NCBI GenBank assembly: GCA_014904985.1 | Contig: MU129167.1 | Span: forward strand, 28,553 to 74,242 | DNA from: Hydnum rufescens UP504 | Lineage: Eukaryota; Basidiomycota; Agaricomycetes; Cantharellales; Hydnaceae | Reading direction: 5' to 3' | Length of the DNA: 45,690 nt | In this document: piece by piece, positions 10,001 to 20,950 of the stretch | Numbering within the stretch: the stretch's first letter is position 1 | Layout of the letters: every line of letters starts with the position of its first letter | The notes under the pieces: generated by a model | Seen by the model: the letters and a program-made list of their open reading frames with translations, nothing else | What the model was told of the DNA's origin: nothing | Database searches by the model: none | Made by a program: the position numbers and the translations under genes

Positions 10001-12798
10001 ACGGCTACGCGCGGAAATCAAATTCGTTCTATAACTCCGTCAGTTTTGATCGGAGAGGTACGCCCATATAACTCTTAGAAAGCTACGATTCACACCTTTC
10101 GAACGGTACCAAACACAAGTCGAACGGACCAGAACTGCACTCTCCAGGCCAATTTTACTACCAAAATCCGGAATTTCCAGTAAAAAACGAAGTTCTCCGT
10201 CAGTTCGCATTCAATCCTTTCGGAACAACCGCGCTTAGAAAGATATAAAAAATCCGCATCCGACGGTACTGAGCACGCGAAGAACAGATCAAAACTGAAC
10301 TCTACAGAGCGATATTACTATCAGAATCAACACCCATCAGTAAAAAACGAATTTCTCTGTCAGTTTACACCGGATCTTCTCGGAACCACTGCGTCCAGAA
10401 AGCTGTGAAAAATCCGCATCTAATGATACCAAGAACGTCTATTACGGATGCAAACTGCTGTCTTCTGCATCGAATCCCATCCTATGCACTTGTTCCCATT
10501 ATCAACCAACAACAAAACACCTTAACCACTGGACTATGCTCAAATTAATCTCCAAAACCCGGAGATATCCTTTCATTTCGCCTCCAGAATGCTCCACATG
10601 GTCAGTGACCACATGCTCCAAGCATTCCACATGCTCAGCAAATTGGTGACATCACCCCCCCTCATGATTTCTTTTGTTCTCCTTATGAATGACATCACTA
10701 TGACATCACCCCTCATGATTCCTTTTGTTCTCTTTATGAATGACTCAGCTATGACCGCATTATTACATCATCTTGTTATTTTTCTTTTGTTCTCACCTAT
10801 GACTCACATATGACTCACCCATGGGGGAGTCATATTTCTTAAACACAGCCACCTTCAGAAAGGTATAAAAGCTGGTAGATTTCCTGTACCCCCACACAAT
10901 AATCTCCTCTCTGGAAATCATTACTGTCAACCACTGTCAACTTTTCTGCTTGCCTCTAAAGAACAGTCTATCTATAAGCCATCTGGAGCTAAGTCATCTT
11001 CAAGGTTGTTGAGACAAAGCCACTGGTAGCCCTCTACGCAAATCACCAAAGCCAAGGATAGTTGCAGGACCTAAGGTTAGAGTTGCTGGACATCCAAGGA
11101 AAAGTAAGCATAACGAAATACATATCAGGTTTTGAAGAAAGAAGAAAGAAACATACTAACAAGACTAACCAAGCACTGACCAGTCTATAACCCACAGATA
11201 TCCGCATTTTGACCAGGAGAACATAAACAAGAATACACAAATATCAGTAAACAGACCAACACAACACGAACGACGTATAAGCCTTTCTACAAGCATCCTA
11301 CACGATATATCATTGACTACAGCTAGTCCATATCCCTTCCTATTCTCCACTGAACACCATACACGTCTTACAGAGTGTGATCAACCATTGAAGCGAACCA
11401 GCCCAACGAATAACAACAGAAATACAGTCTCCCATCCACATACTGGCTGATCCAGATTTTGATTTGACAGTCATCGGAGCTCCCAACCCTTCTTCTATAC
11501 CGGTGGCACAACTTGCCAGTTTCTGCACAATTATTGCAATGGCCACGGAGAAAGACTGGGAAATTGATTCATTCGACTTTAATGGCGCTTACCTAAATGG
11601 TGAATTAGACGCAGACGAAGAGATATACATGCAATTTCCCCCTGAATATAAACCTCATGGGAAGAACACTATTCTGCGATTACGAAAGACACTCTACGGT
11701 CTTAAACAAGCCGGAAGACAATGGTATGACTCACTTTCACGGGCGCTTAATGATCTCAGATTTAGCGCGAGTCATGCCAACCCCGGTGTTTTCCATATAC
11801 AAACAAATGGAGAGAAATTAATATTGGCAATTCATGTTGACGATTGTACATTCACCAGCACATCAAGAAAATTACTTGATGAATACAAAAGAAAAATCAA
11901 TGAAAAATATGCCATTATGGACCTAGGGCCACTACATTGGCTATTAGGGATTAAAGTTGAATGAGACCGTGATTTACAGACGATCCGATTATCCCAAACA
12001 TCGTATATCAACTCAATAGTTACCCGATTCTCCCTCGGCAATGCAAAATCCGTTAACACTCCAATGGAACCAGGGGCTACATATGCCCAAATTGATAATG
12101 AAAATAATCCCACGAATATTGAATGGATGAGGCATACTCCTTATCGCGAGGCTATAGGAAGCCTTATGTATGCGTCTGTGGCCACAAGGCTGGACATTTC
12201 TTTCGCCGTATCCACGTTATCCCAATTCCTTGATAATCCGGGACCGATACATTGGGAGGCAGTTAAACGGGTTATACAATACTTAGCTGGAACGAAACAA
12301 TATAATCTCGTATATGGCACTGAGCCACACGATCTACTCGGTTTTACAGATGCTGATGGGGCCACACAAGACCATAGACGCACGATCTCTGGATATGCGT
12401 ATCTAATTAATGGTGGAACCGTCTCATGGAGTTCAAGAAAACAAGAACTCGTTACCCTATCAACTGCCGAGGCAGAATACATCGCCGCGACTCATGCGGC
12501 AAAAGAGGGCATATGGCTATGAAGCCTAATTGCCGAATTATTCCATTTTTCCCTTAAACCTACGATTCTCTATTGCGACAATCAGGCCGCACTAAAACTC
12601 GCTATGCATGATAATTATCACACCCGAACAAAGCACATTGATATCCAATTTCACTTTATCCGCCAGACCATTAAAGACAGATCATTTAATTTTGTTTACT
12701 GCCCTATGGAGCACATGACGGCTGATATCCTTACGAAAGCACTCGTGGGTGCAAGGTCAGACCACCACGTCGCTGGACTTGGACTGTGTTGCGCTTGA
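7024..12798 (+). pseudogene. copia gag-pol polyprotein, inactivated
   Basis: The first ATG after the primer site is at 7024 (MSDEFKIR). Visible domains in order: Gag; CCHC zinc knuckle CFNCHRKGHYKADC (about 7719-7760); aspartic protease with NSGA where DSGA is expected (Asn codon 7960-7962); integrase H..H / C..C (LHRRLGHIS, CDSC) and catalytic core (HTDVWGP, RSDRRG, QHNGVAES); reverse transcriptase (DFNGAYLNGEL, LYGLKQAGRQW, HVDDC at about 11833); RNase H (LGFTDADGA, TAEAEY, YCDNQAA). In-frame stops are TGA at 7096, 7372, 8053, 8806, 9055, 9097, 11962 and 12520, each at a position where related elements carry Arg. A one-base deletion near 9858 shifts the frame, and an insertion splits the RT at 9911/11506. 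No TAA or TAG interrupts the frame. Confidence 0.93.
9912..11499 (+). mobile_element. LTR-like element inserted in copia RT
   Basis: CCGGTG occurs at both junctions (9906-9911 and 11500-11505). Removing the insert plus one copy restores the RT reading across Y-S-P-V to A-Q-L-A-S-F in frame, so the insertion is exact. The insert starts TGGAAG (or TGTGGAAG if TG is counted as element) and ends CTTCTTCTATA. It has a TATA box (TATAAAA, 10864-10870), tandem copies of a unit around CCTTTTGTTCTCTTTATGAA (10660-10745), and no coding capacity. I infer a solo LTR. Its 3' part resembles 330-612, and about 9965-10150 resembles 30470-30640 (shared GAACGGTACCAAACAC). Confidence 0.8.
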
Positions 12799-12805
12799 GG
12801 GGGAG
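12793..12805 (+). promoter_or_regulatory. Polypurine tract of copia element
   Basis: The purine-rich stretch GCTTGAGGGGGAG directly abuts the 3' LTR start and overlaps the polyprotein stop codon (TGA, 12796-12798). In LTR retrotransposons this tract primes plus-strand synthesis. Confidence 0.8.
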
Positions 12806-13184
12806 TGTTGGAATAAAAATAAAGAGTTAATTATGTAATCAGCCTGAAGTGGCAATACCCCTATATGGACTTAACGCCGTATCAAGCGCAACTCCTCTAC
12901 CACCCTCTTATGGTAATAATATACCTAAGAGAACATTCTGTATCCTTCTTGTTGATGCCAGTAGTATAGTACCCGAACATTCTACTATTCTCATGTAGTT
13001 TCTTTAATATCCTGTACACAGTATAAAAGGGCAAGCTTGAGCTCGCCTACAGATCTAAGGACTCTAATAATAATATCCTTCCTGCTAATTCACCCGAGCA
13101 ACTAGGCTCTCCGGTCCACCGAATTCACTCACGTCCGCTTAGTCATCAAGGGGAAATACCATTCTCATCCGTAGCCTCACACTA
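12806..13184 (+). repeat. 3' LTR of copia element (379 bp)
   Basis: This is the copy of 6562-6943, with TATA box TATAAAAG at 13022-13029. It retains CpG where the 5' LTR has TpG at several positions, and the reverse at others. One CpG has decayed to TG in the 5' copy and to CA in the 3' copy, showing independent hits on opposite strands. Confidence 0.93.
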
Positions 13185-13189
13185 AGTAG

Positions 13190-14104
13190 CTCATGTTATT
13201 TATAAGTAGAAGATACGGGTGTATGTGGAAATCGTGATTATAGACATTGAGTGAGCAATCCATCAGTATATACTTAAGGAAAACAGTACTGAAGGAGGGA
13301 CCAATCAGAGAGCGTAAAACCACATAGTATTTTACGTAAATATTCACATCCTGAGTGACCTTGCGAGCAAGGTAATTCGACACAGATGGGTCTTATTCCC
13401 ACGATCCAATGTGCCCTACTCAATGCCAAACCAGACAATGTGTAAGCAACGGGAACTTCCGTGGGACTCGGCATTGTAAGGGCATCCTGTAGACCCCGTC
13501 CGCTGCGCGGATATTGTTAAGAACGGCTGTGGGGATGTCACTGCACCTCTTTCCGCACACAGGGACCAGAATATCAGCTACTAATAGTGAATTGCCTTAT
13601 TAAGTAGTTGAAACCTACTGTGCGCACAGTTCCCTGGGCTGGCTTGTCAGGGATTTCAAGGACACCCCACACTCCCTTCCGTTGCGCAGGGCTAGTGGAT
13701 TAACATTGATTCATTTTTTCCCTTCTTTGGCAGACTGTGAAGACACCGGGAACATCAATAACGGTGGCTAAACAGGGGCTATTCAGAACCGCGAAGTCCG
13801 TCAATGCACTTTTTAAACCTTCGGACACTACTGAAGCAGGGAAACGGAATATAATATTTCACGAACCAACAAATCAGTACAGAAAGAAAGCCAGCTGGAA
13901 AAACATAGACACCAAGCACAACGAAATTCTAGGTGGGGAGGGGGAGCGAGGAGAAAAGCCGATAACAAAGGACACAGGGGATTTAGCTAATTTAAAAGAA
14001 GACAACATTACTATGATCGTCGTGTTCAAAATCGAAACATACGGAGTTATACGCTGTGCGAAGGGAATTATGTTGCATATCGAACAAGGGACAGAAATAC
14101 GGGG
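13190..14104. other. Unassigned; 3' flank of gene A from about 13765
   Basis: From 13190 to about 13760 I see no gene or repeat. From about 13765 the sequence aligns with the 3' flanks of the paralogues B (from about 21045) and C (from about 33465): GGCTAAACAGGGG, ATATTTCACGAA and AATTATGT are shared. The 124-aa open frame at 13737-14111 lies in this flank on the opposite strand to gene A and is not conserved in the paralogues, so I reject it as a gene. Confidence 0.5.
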
Positions 14105-14891
14105 TCAATGACTTTGAGCTATCACGCTCAGAAAACGATGTGCAATGCGTCTGCGGGACTTCTTCCCAAGATCCCTATGTGACAGCGTTCCAGACCTGAG
14201 CTCTCCGGAGTAGAAATGGGTCAAATTTTCTTGCACGACCGAGCAGAACCACTTGCAATTCTCCTAGCAATGAAAAGTGTTTAGGTATTTGATATTCGTT
14301 AGAAAATTATGAGAATGTGCTTAGGAGAGTGCATAGGAATCACTCACTCCCCACAAGCGATATTCGGGGGATTCCTGCGATAAGATGTTGAAGAGTTCGC
14401 GGAGATCTCCAGCTGTAGGTCCATTGACAGGAAAGACGACCTCGGCTTTCATTTCCAAACGAAGTCCGTATAGTAGTTGTGCTTCGCTTGAGGAGATCGT
14501 CGCCTGAAATAAGCCCGGGCATGTTCAGTCGGCCTCTTAGAAATCCTGCTATTGGTATCTCCGGGACAAGCACGATAACATCACTCACAGAATCACAAGG
14601 GGTGAATCGCGATACTGAGCTCCTAGGCGTTGAGTTTTCCGGTTTGGGTCCTCGGTCCAAGCGCAACCATATAGCTTCTCCATCGTCCGGCATCATACCA
14701 ATCTTCAGCACGATGAACTGGTGTCGGAATCCCCTCTGTTGCTCGAACCGGGTCAAGGAGATAACACGACCGGTTCGTTCGAGGCGAGAATTTTGGATGG
14801 AGGTGCAGAGTTGTCTTATGGAAATTGTGCACATGAAGTGAGGATCGGAGGCCAACAAGTCAGTCGCCAGGGTCACCCCCGTGGTGGACAT
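14105..14891 (-). CDS. Gene A: uncharacterised 205-aa protein, 3 exons
   Basis: Model on the minus strand: exon 1 14891-14589 (303 nt, ATG at 14891), intron 1 14588-14504, exon 2 14503-14348 (156 nt), intron 2 14347-14264, exon 3 14263-14105 (159 nt including TGA). Both donors are GTGAGT; acceptors are TTTCAG and TTGCTAG, and intron 1 has a CTGAAC branch-like site. All three exons join in phase 0. Gene B has exons of exactly the same lengths although its introns differ, which strongly supports the model. Motifs: MSTTGVTLATDLLASDPHFM at the start, RHQFIVLKI and AIWLRLDR in the middle, ENCKWFCSVVQENL in exon 3. From memory, proteins with an H-(E/Q)-F-I-V ... WLR(L/I)DR ... ENCWFF pattern occur in many copies in Agaricomycetes without assigned function. 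No signal peptide or membrane segment is evident. Confidence 0.75.
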
Positions 14892-14999
14892 GGCAAAAAT
14901 GGGACGGGGGGTCAAGTCTTGCAATGTGTGACATTTTAAGTACCACAGCTTAAGGTGGATCGAGTCCCGTCCCCACTGAAAATTTGTAATAGTACTGGA

Positions 15000-15620
15000 C
15001 TCGTGACCGGTGACAGCCACCCCCGAGGATGACATTGTATCTGGCATTCAATCTTCCCAGCCCAGAACTGGATGTCTGTATATATGGCGTTACCGGCAAA
15101 TGCGTGAGAAACAGTTAAAAGGTACCGTGGAAGATATTCAATATAAGCGCCTGTGGCCGGGCCGCGCCTCTACTGCATATTTCGTCTCAAGCGGCCAAAA
15201 AGCGGAAGAAAATAATCGGCAGTATCACTGTGTGAACGCTACGAGCGTCGCAGCAGTTCGAAATTTACTGCTCAACCTACCAACCGTGGGACAGAGACAG
15301 GGGCTTTGGCCAATTTACAAGAAAACAAGTGTATCAACTTGTTGTGGGCGGTTATCGGCTACGGCGTATTAGTGTCACGTGCCCGTTTGTGGGCGGCCTT
15401 TACCCTCTCCGCTCTTCTGGCCCATTCTAGGGCCGACCCTTTTATTATATATAGCGTAGGTACTACACTTAGTTTCTCACTGGTTTGTACCTCCGCATCC
15501 TTGATCTATTGCACGAGGTTCTTTCCTCACAACAACTCACAAAATACCGTCGGGGTGCATCAGGAATTGATTGCAATGATACTCTGCATCTGGCCACGCT
15601 AAATACGGAAATTGAAACAA
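15000..15620. repeat. Shared 5' flank of gene A (copies at 22260-22590, 22850-23085)
   Basis: Upstream of gene A, CCCCCGAGGATGACATTGTA, ATATGGCGTTACCGGCAAAT, GAAGATATTCAATA and CGGAAGAAAATAAT recur upstream of gene B (22260-22590) and, inverted, at 22850-23085. The stretch 15540-15605 carries one copy of a unit of about 70 bp centred on ATCAGGAATTGATTGCAATG, with relatives at about 22514, 22655 and 22780. It may be a duplicated promoter region. The overlapping open frames (15010-15372, 15306-15602) are not kept in the other copies. Confidence 0.6.
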
Positions 15621-15856
15621 TGATGAAAATGGAGGTGGGAACAACTTTCTCTCATTAAATCTGTATTTCGGTCCGGGGTACACGAGGCGCTACGTATATG
15701 AGGATGACAAGTATCACCGTGGGATTGATTAAACCCTTCAATGACTTCTATCAATAGGATAGTATCTCCGATCAATTGAATTGCGAATTTTCGGATAGCA
15801 GAGCTTAACTCCGTCTGACCAAGGAGTCCAGCAAGAGTGAGGGTATGTATCGGCAT
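15599..15856 (-). CDS. Possible 85-aa exon, unknown
   Basis: An open frame with protein-like composition (LAGLLGQTELSSAIRKFAIQ, GDTCHPHIRSA). No paralogue is seen in the window and no family is recognised. It could be one exon of a decayed gene between A and E1, or chance. Only the absence of stops and the composition support it. Confidence 0.2.
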   Translation of the reverse strand: MPIHTLTLAGLLGQTELSSAIRKFAIQLIGDTILLIEVIEGFNQSHGDTCHPHIRSASCTPDRNTDLMRESCSHLHFHHCFNFRI

Positions 15857-16163
15857 GTATCGATATGTTCAGTGCTCAGTACGGATACAGGAATGGGAAA
15901 AGTAACAGGGGGGCCTAATGAGAGCCGGGAAAAGTTATTCACATAACACACGTCCGACTGAAGACGAGAAAGAATGAGTCAACGAGTGGTCGTATGACGC
16001 TGGTATGGAGTGAGTGATACAGTGGCCACGTAGGGACGGGAAAAGCAGACCGTGGGGTTGGAGGGTGATGCGATGAATGAATGACGAGGACAAGGGATGC
16101 ACAAAAGATATTAGACATGAAGAGGGTCGTCGTGAATTGTCATCAATGAGAAAAAGAAACATA
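15850..16163. repeat. 3' flank of E1, duplicated at about 37600-37980
   Basis: The reverse complement of about 37600-37980 aligns here, with shared TGACGATTGATGATGA-like, CCATTCCTCGTC-like and ACCACTCATTGACTC-like words. Open frames in it differ between copies, so I take it as untranslated flank of the duplicated gene. Confidence 0.55.
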
Positions 16164-17562
16164 TCAATACCCTATGTCCTTCATCCAGGTGGATTTGGGG
16201 GGAGGCTGCGTGACGCTGGACGGTCCCTGACGAGATGCCAGTCCCAATGGTTGTATTCGCAGGGTCCTGCCGATGCCAACGCCAGGATTGATATCACTCA
16301 TCGGGATACTGGGATCCACATCCCTCGTGGATGTTGATAGCGCTGAAGACATTCCGCGGTATACGTTCGACAGGGCGACTGCCCAGGCCACCGCGGGAAC
16401 CAAGAGACCTTCGGCACTCTTCGACCCGTGTATATATAGCCTCCTCTGCCCGCCGCCACCCCAGCGGCTCCAACCTCGGACAAAGTATTAGAAGACGAGG
16501 AAGTGATACGCTCCGTAGCGTTTGGCATGCAGGCGGGCCGGTGGACGGGTGATCCGGCTCGGTGGGCAGTACCTAGCATTCCAGTCTCCTTGAATCGCCT
16601 CACATAATTTCCTGAGTACGGTCGTTCCAGATAACGGCCTTCATCACGGAGTCGTCCAAAGAGTGCCTCCATGCAAGCGGCAGACCAAGCCGGCATTTGA
16701 AGCAGATTGCGGGTAGAGTCGGACGCACAGACGCTGTCATATTTCGGAGGAAGGCAAGAATGCGGACGTATGGAGAGGAGGGTCTGTCGCGAAATATGTG
16801 TATCCTGGAGGGTTTTCAGTCAGAAGTGGCGGTTCGGAGACCCATGGCCTCCTGGTGCGCCTGGAAGGCCGAGGAGAACGGGGACGGTGGGGAAGGGGGG
16901 GGCTTGACTTGCACCCACAGGGATGAGGAATCTGAAGTGTTTGGAGAGACGAGAGGAAATCGCTGTGTCGGTGTGCATGGTTGTGCAAAGGGGGGATGAG
17001 GCAATTTCGAGTTGTACGAGAATTTGAGTGGGAAGTAAGTCGGGGGCGAAACATGGGGCTATTAGCACTGAGGAGAAGGGTGGAGATGGTTGCAGGATCG
17101 CGGTTGCGACGCCTGATGACGAAGAATCAACTGTGAAGCTAGAGATAGGCCTGAAGTTAGGCAGGGGTGGAAGCTCCACGGGGCTTAGAGCCATAGGCGA
17201 TGGCACGTTCAACGCAGGCCGCATCAGGGATGTTTCTGGGGGGAAGCGGAGGTTCGCGCTTGGGTTTCGGTGGCGTGCTGGGCCGGTGAAGAAGACGTGG
17301 GTTTGTGACCAGCAGAGGGAAGCAGGCTAGGAGGGCTGTGCTCCATATGTCCCGTTTCGCCAGAGAAACGCGGAGTAAGGTCAAAGACGTCCTCACCTTC
17401 TTCTTGATCTGTGGGCGTATGCACAATCTGAGCACCCATTCCAAGAGTGCGAGGGACAACGCTTTTGAACCGCCGATTAGAGATTAACCCATCATACGAC
17501 TGCTTTGCACCGGAAATCGGGGCTGGGGCGCCGCCGCGAGCGCTGATGACGATCGGATGCAA
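16164..17562 (-). pseudogene. E1: uncharacterised gene, decayed copy (paralogue E2)
   Basis: This segment is an inverted duplicate of 34668-37516. Peptide pieces are shared between the copies in corresponding frames: LPTQILVQLE/PPTQILVQLE, LCTTMHT, NLLQMPA/GLLQMPA, RLRDEGRYLE/ELRDEACYLG and DPSIPMSDIN/DPSIPTSDIN. Protein-level conservation argues for a real ancestral gene of several hundred residues, Ser/Pro-rich at the N-terminus. E1 is broken by a TGA at 16820-16822, where E2 has CGA (36881-36883), and by frame changes near 16600 and 16400. The start was not identified; the conserved block begins at about 17562 without an ATG, so an upstream exon is likely. The function is unknown. Confidence 0.6.
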
Positions 17563-19990
17563 ATTCCCGACTAGAGGAGCGTGCTTTTGGATCCTATCAA
17601 TGGAGTTCTGCCCAAAATCGTGTCACCGATAGCGCTGAGACCACGATCATCATTGTTTTTCTGATATGTTTAAGGGTTTCATGCAAGGTCTAGTTGTGTC
17701 TTTCTTCAGTTCCGTAGCTTTCTGATGTCTGTGACACTGGGGTATCTGATCATGTGACTCATTCGTTATCGGCTTATCGCTAGTGTCTCTTGTTCTTTGC
17801 CAAAGCTCATACTTCTTCTTGTTGGTATCCCATCTCAGACAACCATGGGTATAATCACTCATCTCCGCAAGACCGTAAGCGGGATCGGGAGACTGCCCGC
17901 CGTTCGGCTAGTACATCTCAGAGTCAGCTTGGGATCCGCGCACAAAACCGTAAGCTAGTTTCTCATATCCTCAAACCTATGTCCAAATACAAGGGTACAT
18001 GCGGGACATGATGCATGGGCATCCCTATGTACCTACATGTGATTATCTGGGGATGAACTGAACTGGATGAGGGACTCATAATCCCTGTTCATAGAGAGCA
18101 ACGAGAGGAGTTTTTTTTTACAGACGATGCACCACAGCAGGCGAAATCATATCAGCGACGGTAATGAAGGAAACAAGATGCTCGCCAGATTGTGTGCCCC
18201 AAGCTTGTATTACCTCATGTTTGTCAACAGACGTCTTGAGCACGTACAAGTTGATACCACTGCACCACTGTCGCCCTTGTTAGGTCCCTGCTTTTGCTCC
18301 CTGCAATCTAGAACGGTCCATGGCTGTGCACCTGATTTGGTATTTTATCACGTGCCCACCGAGCCAACCCGACGATCGTATGAGCTGCCGTCCATAAGTA
18401 AAGGATGTATGGTCAGCGTTAGAATCGATTTTGGCATCCTATTCTCCCTCCATCATCCCCGAGGTGTGCTTCCAAACAAATAAAAATGCAAATGACTATT
18501 ATGAGCCATGTTTCTCTGGTGCTGCAGGTGAGTCGGGATCATAGGATGTATGACGTCTTTGCTGATTGAAATCCATATATCCTCCTGTCGCGTTCCGGTC
18601 TATATCAGTTCGCCACCACTGATGGTCTCGGAATACCAACGTGCCTACCGGGCCAGTTCGACCATCGTTGGGACTCCTTCTACCCTGCATATATATCCGT
18701 TTCGGGATGCCTACACTTACATTGGGGCCATTGCCAATGTTCTTAATGACTTTCTCCCACGTACCTCCTGGCTCATCCTCAGCGCACAACTCGCTTCTGC
18801 CTAATTGCCTTGGGCTACCAAGGTCGTACTGATGCTTTTGAAACCTCACTTGCATCTAGTTTTCCCCGGAAACAGGCCTGTTTAGAGTTGCTACCGATCG
18901 CTTGTGGCCGAAGGGTTTTTCTTCACAGTAGAGCACTGAAATTGTTTCTTTTCCAGAACACCGTTGCTCGCGAGTTTTCTAGTTCGGAAATGCTGGCTAC
19001 GATAAGGTAAGTTTCTATTTACTTGTGTGCAAAAGGAGCGGGTCCCAGCCGCTCTTTTTATGTCCCTTTCCTCATTTACTAAGGTGTCAAATGGGTGTAT
19101 CATAGGAACCATTGTTCAGGCCCACCCCGCCCATCAAACAACAAACATGGTGATGCTATCATCATCATCGCACATGATTATGGGTTTTATGATCCCGCAT
19201 GTTCAGGCGGCCGCCTCTAGGAAACTCAACACCCTCATATGGTGAGAGAATTAATGCTTCTCAGTGAAATCGCCACTAGCATGGGCCGATCCGTGCAATT
19301 AGGGTTCATGGGGGCTCCCTCATCGAAGGGTCCGCTATGGGTGTGGGGATGGATCGTGCAAGCTTTGCCCCCGCAAGCGGGTCGATTATGGTCACGGTTC
19401 AATATCGCCTCGGATTGCCCTTTCCCATTGCCTCTCCCCATAGCTGATTTCGAACCCATCGTTGAGGGATCATTTGGGCCGAAGCGGACCCAAATCCTCC
19501 TCGTGCACACCTCCGATCCGAATCCTTCTGGCTTGTCGTACGTGGCTTGGATGTGGGCTGAAACTTCCCGCTTGCCAAAGACGATTTGTGCGATCCGCAG
19601 GTTGTCTTCCCGACCTTCGCGGGCACTGCGAGGATAGCGCATCACAGATAATCTACAGTGGGGTACGTAATGGCTGTTTTGCCATTGAGTGTATGATACT
19701 GTCGCACGACATTTGTACCGACCTAGGACGTATGCATGATTTCCTTTGGGTAGTATACATGGTTCTTCTTTTCATCTTCCGATGCTAACCTCCATATTCT
19801 CTTCTCCTTCGTCCTTCTTTTCCCCCTCATGAGTTCAATTGAACCCTGTCTTCTTGAGCATACACCAACCAACTTGATGGAAAATATCCACATGACGACT
19901 AGCTTAAGAGTCGGGGATTGGCGCTTGTCGCTGCTACCCGAGTTCAATAACAACGTTGAGGCGGCCGTCTCAACGTCGCACTTATAGTAA
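17563..19990. other. Unassigned CpG-rich region, no confident gene
   Basis: About 2.4 kb without recognisable motifs or repeats elsewhere in the window. It has several mid-sized open frames on both strands (for example 17790-18011 plus, 18499-18855 minus, 19235-19645 in both directions) because the DNA is GC-rich. There is a T-run at 18112-18120. Possible single-copy host gene remnants cannot be excluded. Confidence 0.4.
18499..18855 (-). CDS. Hypothetical 118-aa ORF
   Basis: An open frame with a natural-looking composition (EDEPGGTWEKVIKNIGNGPN, GTLVFRDHQWWRTDIDR). The overlapping plus-strand frames are less protein-like. There is no known family, no paralogue in the window and no obvious splice sites. 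It may be an exon of a larger gene. Confidence 0.25.
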   Translation of the reverse strand: MQVRFQKHQYDLGSPRQLGRSELCAEDEPGGTWEKVIKNIGNGPNVSVGIPKRIYMQGRRSPNDGRTGPVGTLVFRDHQWWRTDIDRNATGGYMDFNQQRRHTSYDPDSPAAPEKHGS

Positions 19991-20030
19991 GATGCCGCCC
20001 ACTGTGAGACACCCCTCGTCTCATTTTACG

Positions 20031-20491
20031 ATGCCCACCACGGGAGTGAGTCTGGGGACTGACTTGTCGGCCTCCGATCCTCACTTCATGTGCACGATCT
20101 CCATCAGACAACTATCCAAAACTCTCCCTTCGAGCGATCCGGTGGCGTTATCTCATTGATCCGGTTTGAGCCACTGAGGGGACTCCGACACTGACTCTTG
20201 GTGGTGAGGTGTGGTGCCACACGATGGCCTGGTTTGTATGGCTACGATTAGATCGAGGGCCTAAGCTGGAAAGCTCAATGCCAAGGAGTTCTACATCACG
20301 ATCCACTGCCTGTGACTCTGTAAGTGATGTTAAGTGATGTTTTCCTGAATGCTGGGACGCCAATGGTGCCCTTCTGGGCTCAGATGAACATGCCCGGGTT
20401 TATTTCAGGCGACGTACATAGGTATCTTGGGAAGAAGTCTCGTAAACCTATTGCAGATCGTTTGGTGAGCGTGATAGCTCGAGGCCATTGA
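20031..20491 (+). pseudogene. D: truncated paralogue of genes A and B
   Basis: It reads on the plus strand. ATG at 20031 begins a copy of exon 1 (MPTTGVSLGTDLSASDPHFM), which ends at a conserved GTAAGT donor (20320). After the intron acceptor (TTTCAG, about 20405-20410) only the first few bases of exon 2 remain; they join directly to the middle of exon 3 (GTATCTTGGGAAGAAGTC), so exon 2, intron 2 and half of exon 3 are deleted. The stop TGA at 20489-20491 matches the family stop. Exon 1 also carries small indels. It faces gene B tail to tail. Confidence 0.75.
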
Positions 20492-20950
20492 CCGCGCATT
20501 TCTGCCCCTTGTTCGATATGCCACATAATTCCCTTGGCACGACGTATAACACCTTATTTTACGATTTTGTCCTCGACGACCGTCGTAATGTTGTCTTCTG
20601 TGAATTAGCTGAGGCCCCTACGTTTTTCGTCATCAGCTTTTCTCCTGTTCGCTCCTCCTGACCTTGAATTTCGCTGTGCTTGAAGCTTATGTTTTTTTTT
20701 CGTGGAATATCCCTCTTTAAGTAGGGTGGAGTCAGAGGGTTAGAGAAAGGGCATTCGCGGTTTTGAATATTCCCTGTTTAGCCAGCATATTTGAGAGTCT
20801 GCGGCGCTTCTGGCCACACGTGGGGCCTGGTGCTGAGCATTTACGTGAATGCTAAACCAAGCTATGTTAGGTTTGACCTTTTCTGGGGATGTGTACGTGA
20901 TCCTGGTTCTCCCCCCCGGAAGACCACTCTTAGCATCATTTTAGAAGCGA
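20492..20950 (+). repeat. 3' flank of D, matching the flank of C
   Basis: About 20520-20950 is the reverse complement of about 33325-33760: GGATCACGTACACATCCCCA, CATTCACGTAAATGCTCAGC and TGGCTAAACAGGGA are shared, including the C/G homopolymer (CCCCCCCC near 20916; G-run at 33329-33340). It is non-coding. Confidence 0.7.

Larger units (their letters stand above)
6562..13184 (+). mobile_element. Ty1/copia LTR retrotransposon, complete but inactivated
   Basis: The ends are two near-identical LTRs (6562-6943 and 12806-13184) flanked by the 5-bp duplication AGTAG (6557-6561 and 13185-13189). Internal order is primer site, gag, protease, integrase, reverse transcriptase, RNase H and polypurine tract, which is the copia (Pseudoviridae-type) order with integrase before reverse transcriptase. 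The coding part is one long frame broken by eight TGA codons, one single-base frameshift and one 1.6-kb insertion. The element lies directly next to the TIR element, with 39 bases between that element's target duplication and the 5' LTR. Confidence 0.95.

Noticed and set aside
7024..12798. Alternative genetic code with UGA read as Trp
   Set aside because: TGG is used for Trp throughout the same frames, the TGA positions correspond to Arg in relatives, and paralogues A and B show CGA where C has TGA.
13737..14111. 124-aa plus-strand ORF
   Set aside because: It lies antisense in the 3' flank of gene A and is broken in the B and C flanks.
19235..19645. A protein gene of about 135 aa
   Set aside because: Both strands carry open frames of similar length over the same bases (minus 136 aa, plus 132 aa), with no motif or paralogue to choose between them. 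This is expected of GC-rich DNA.
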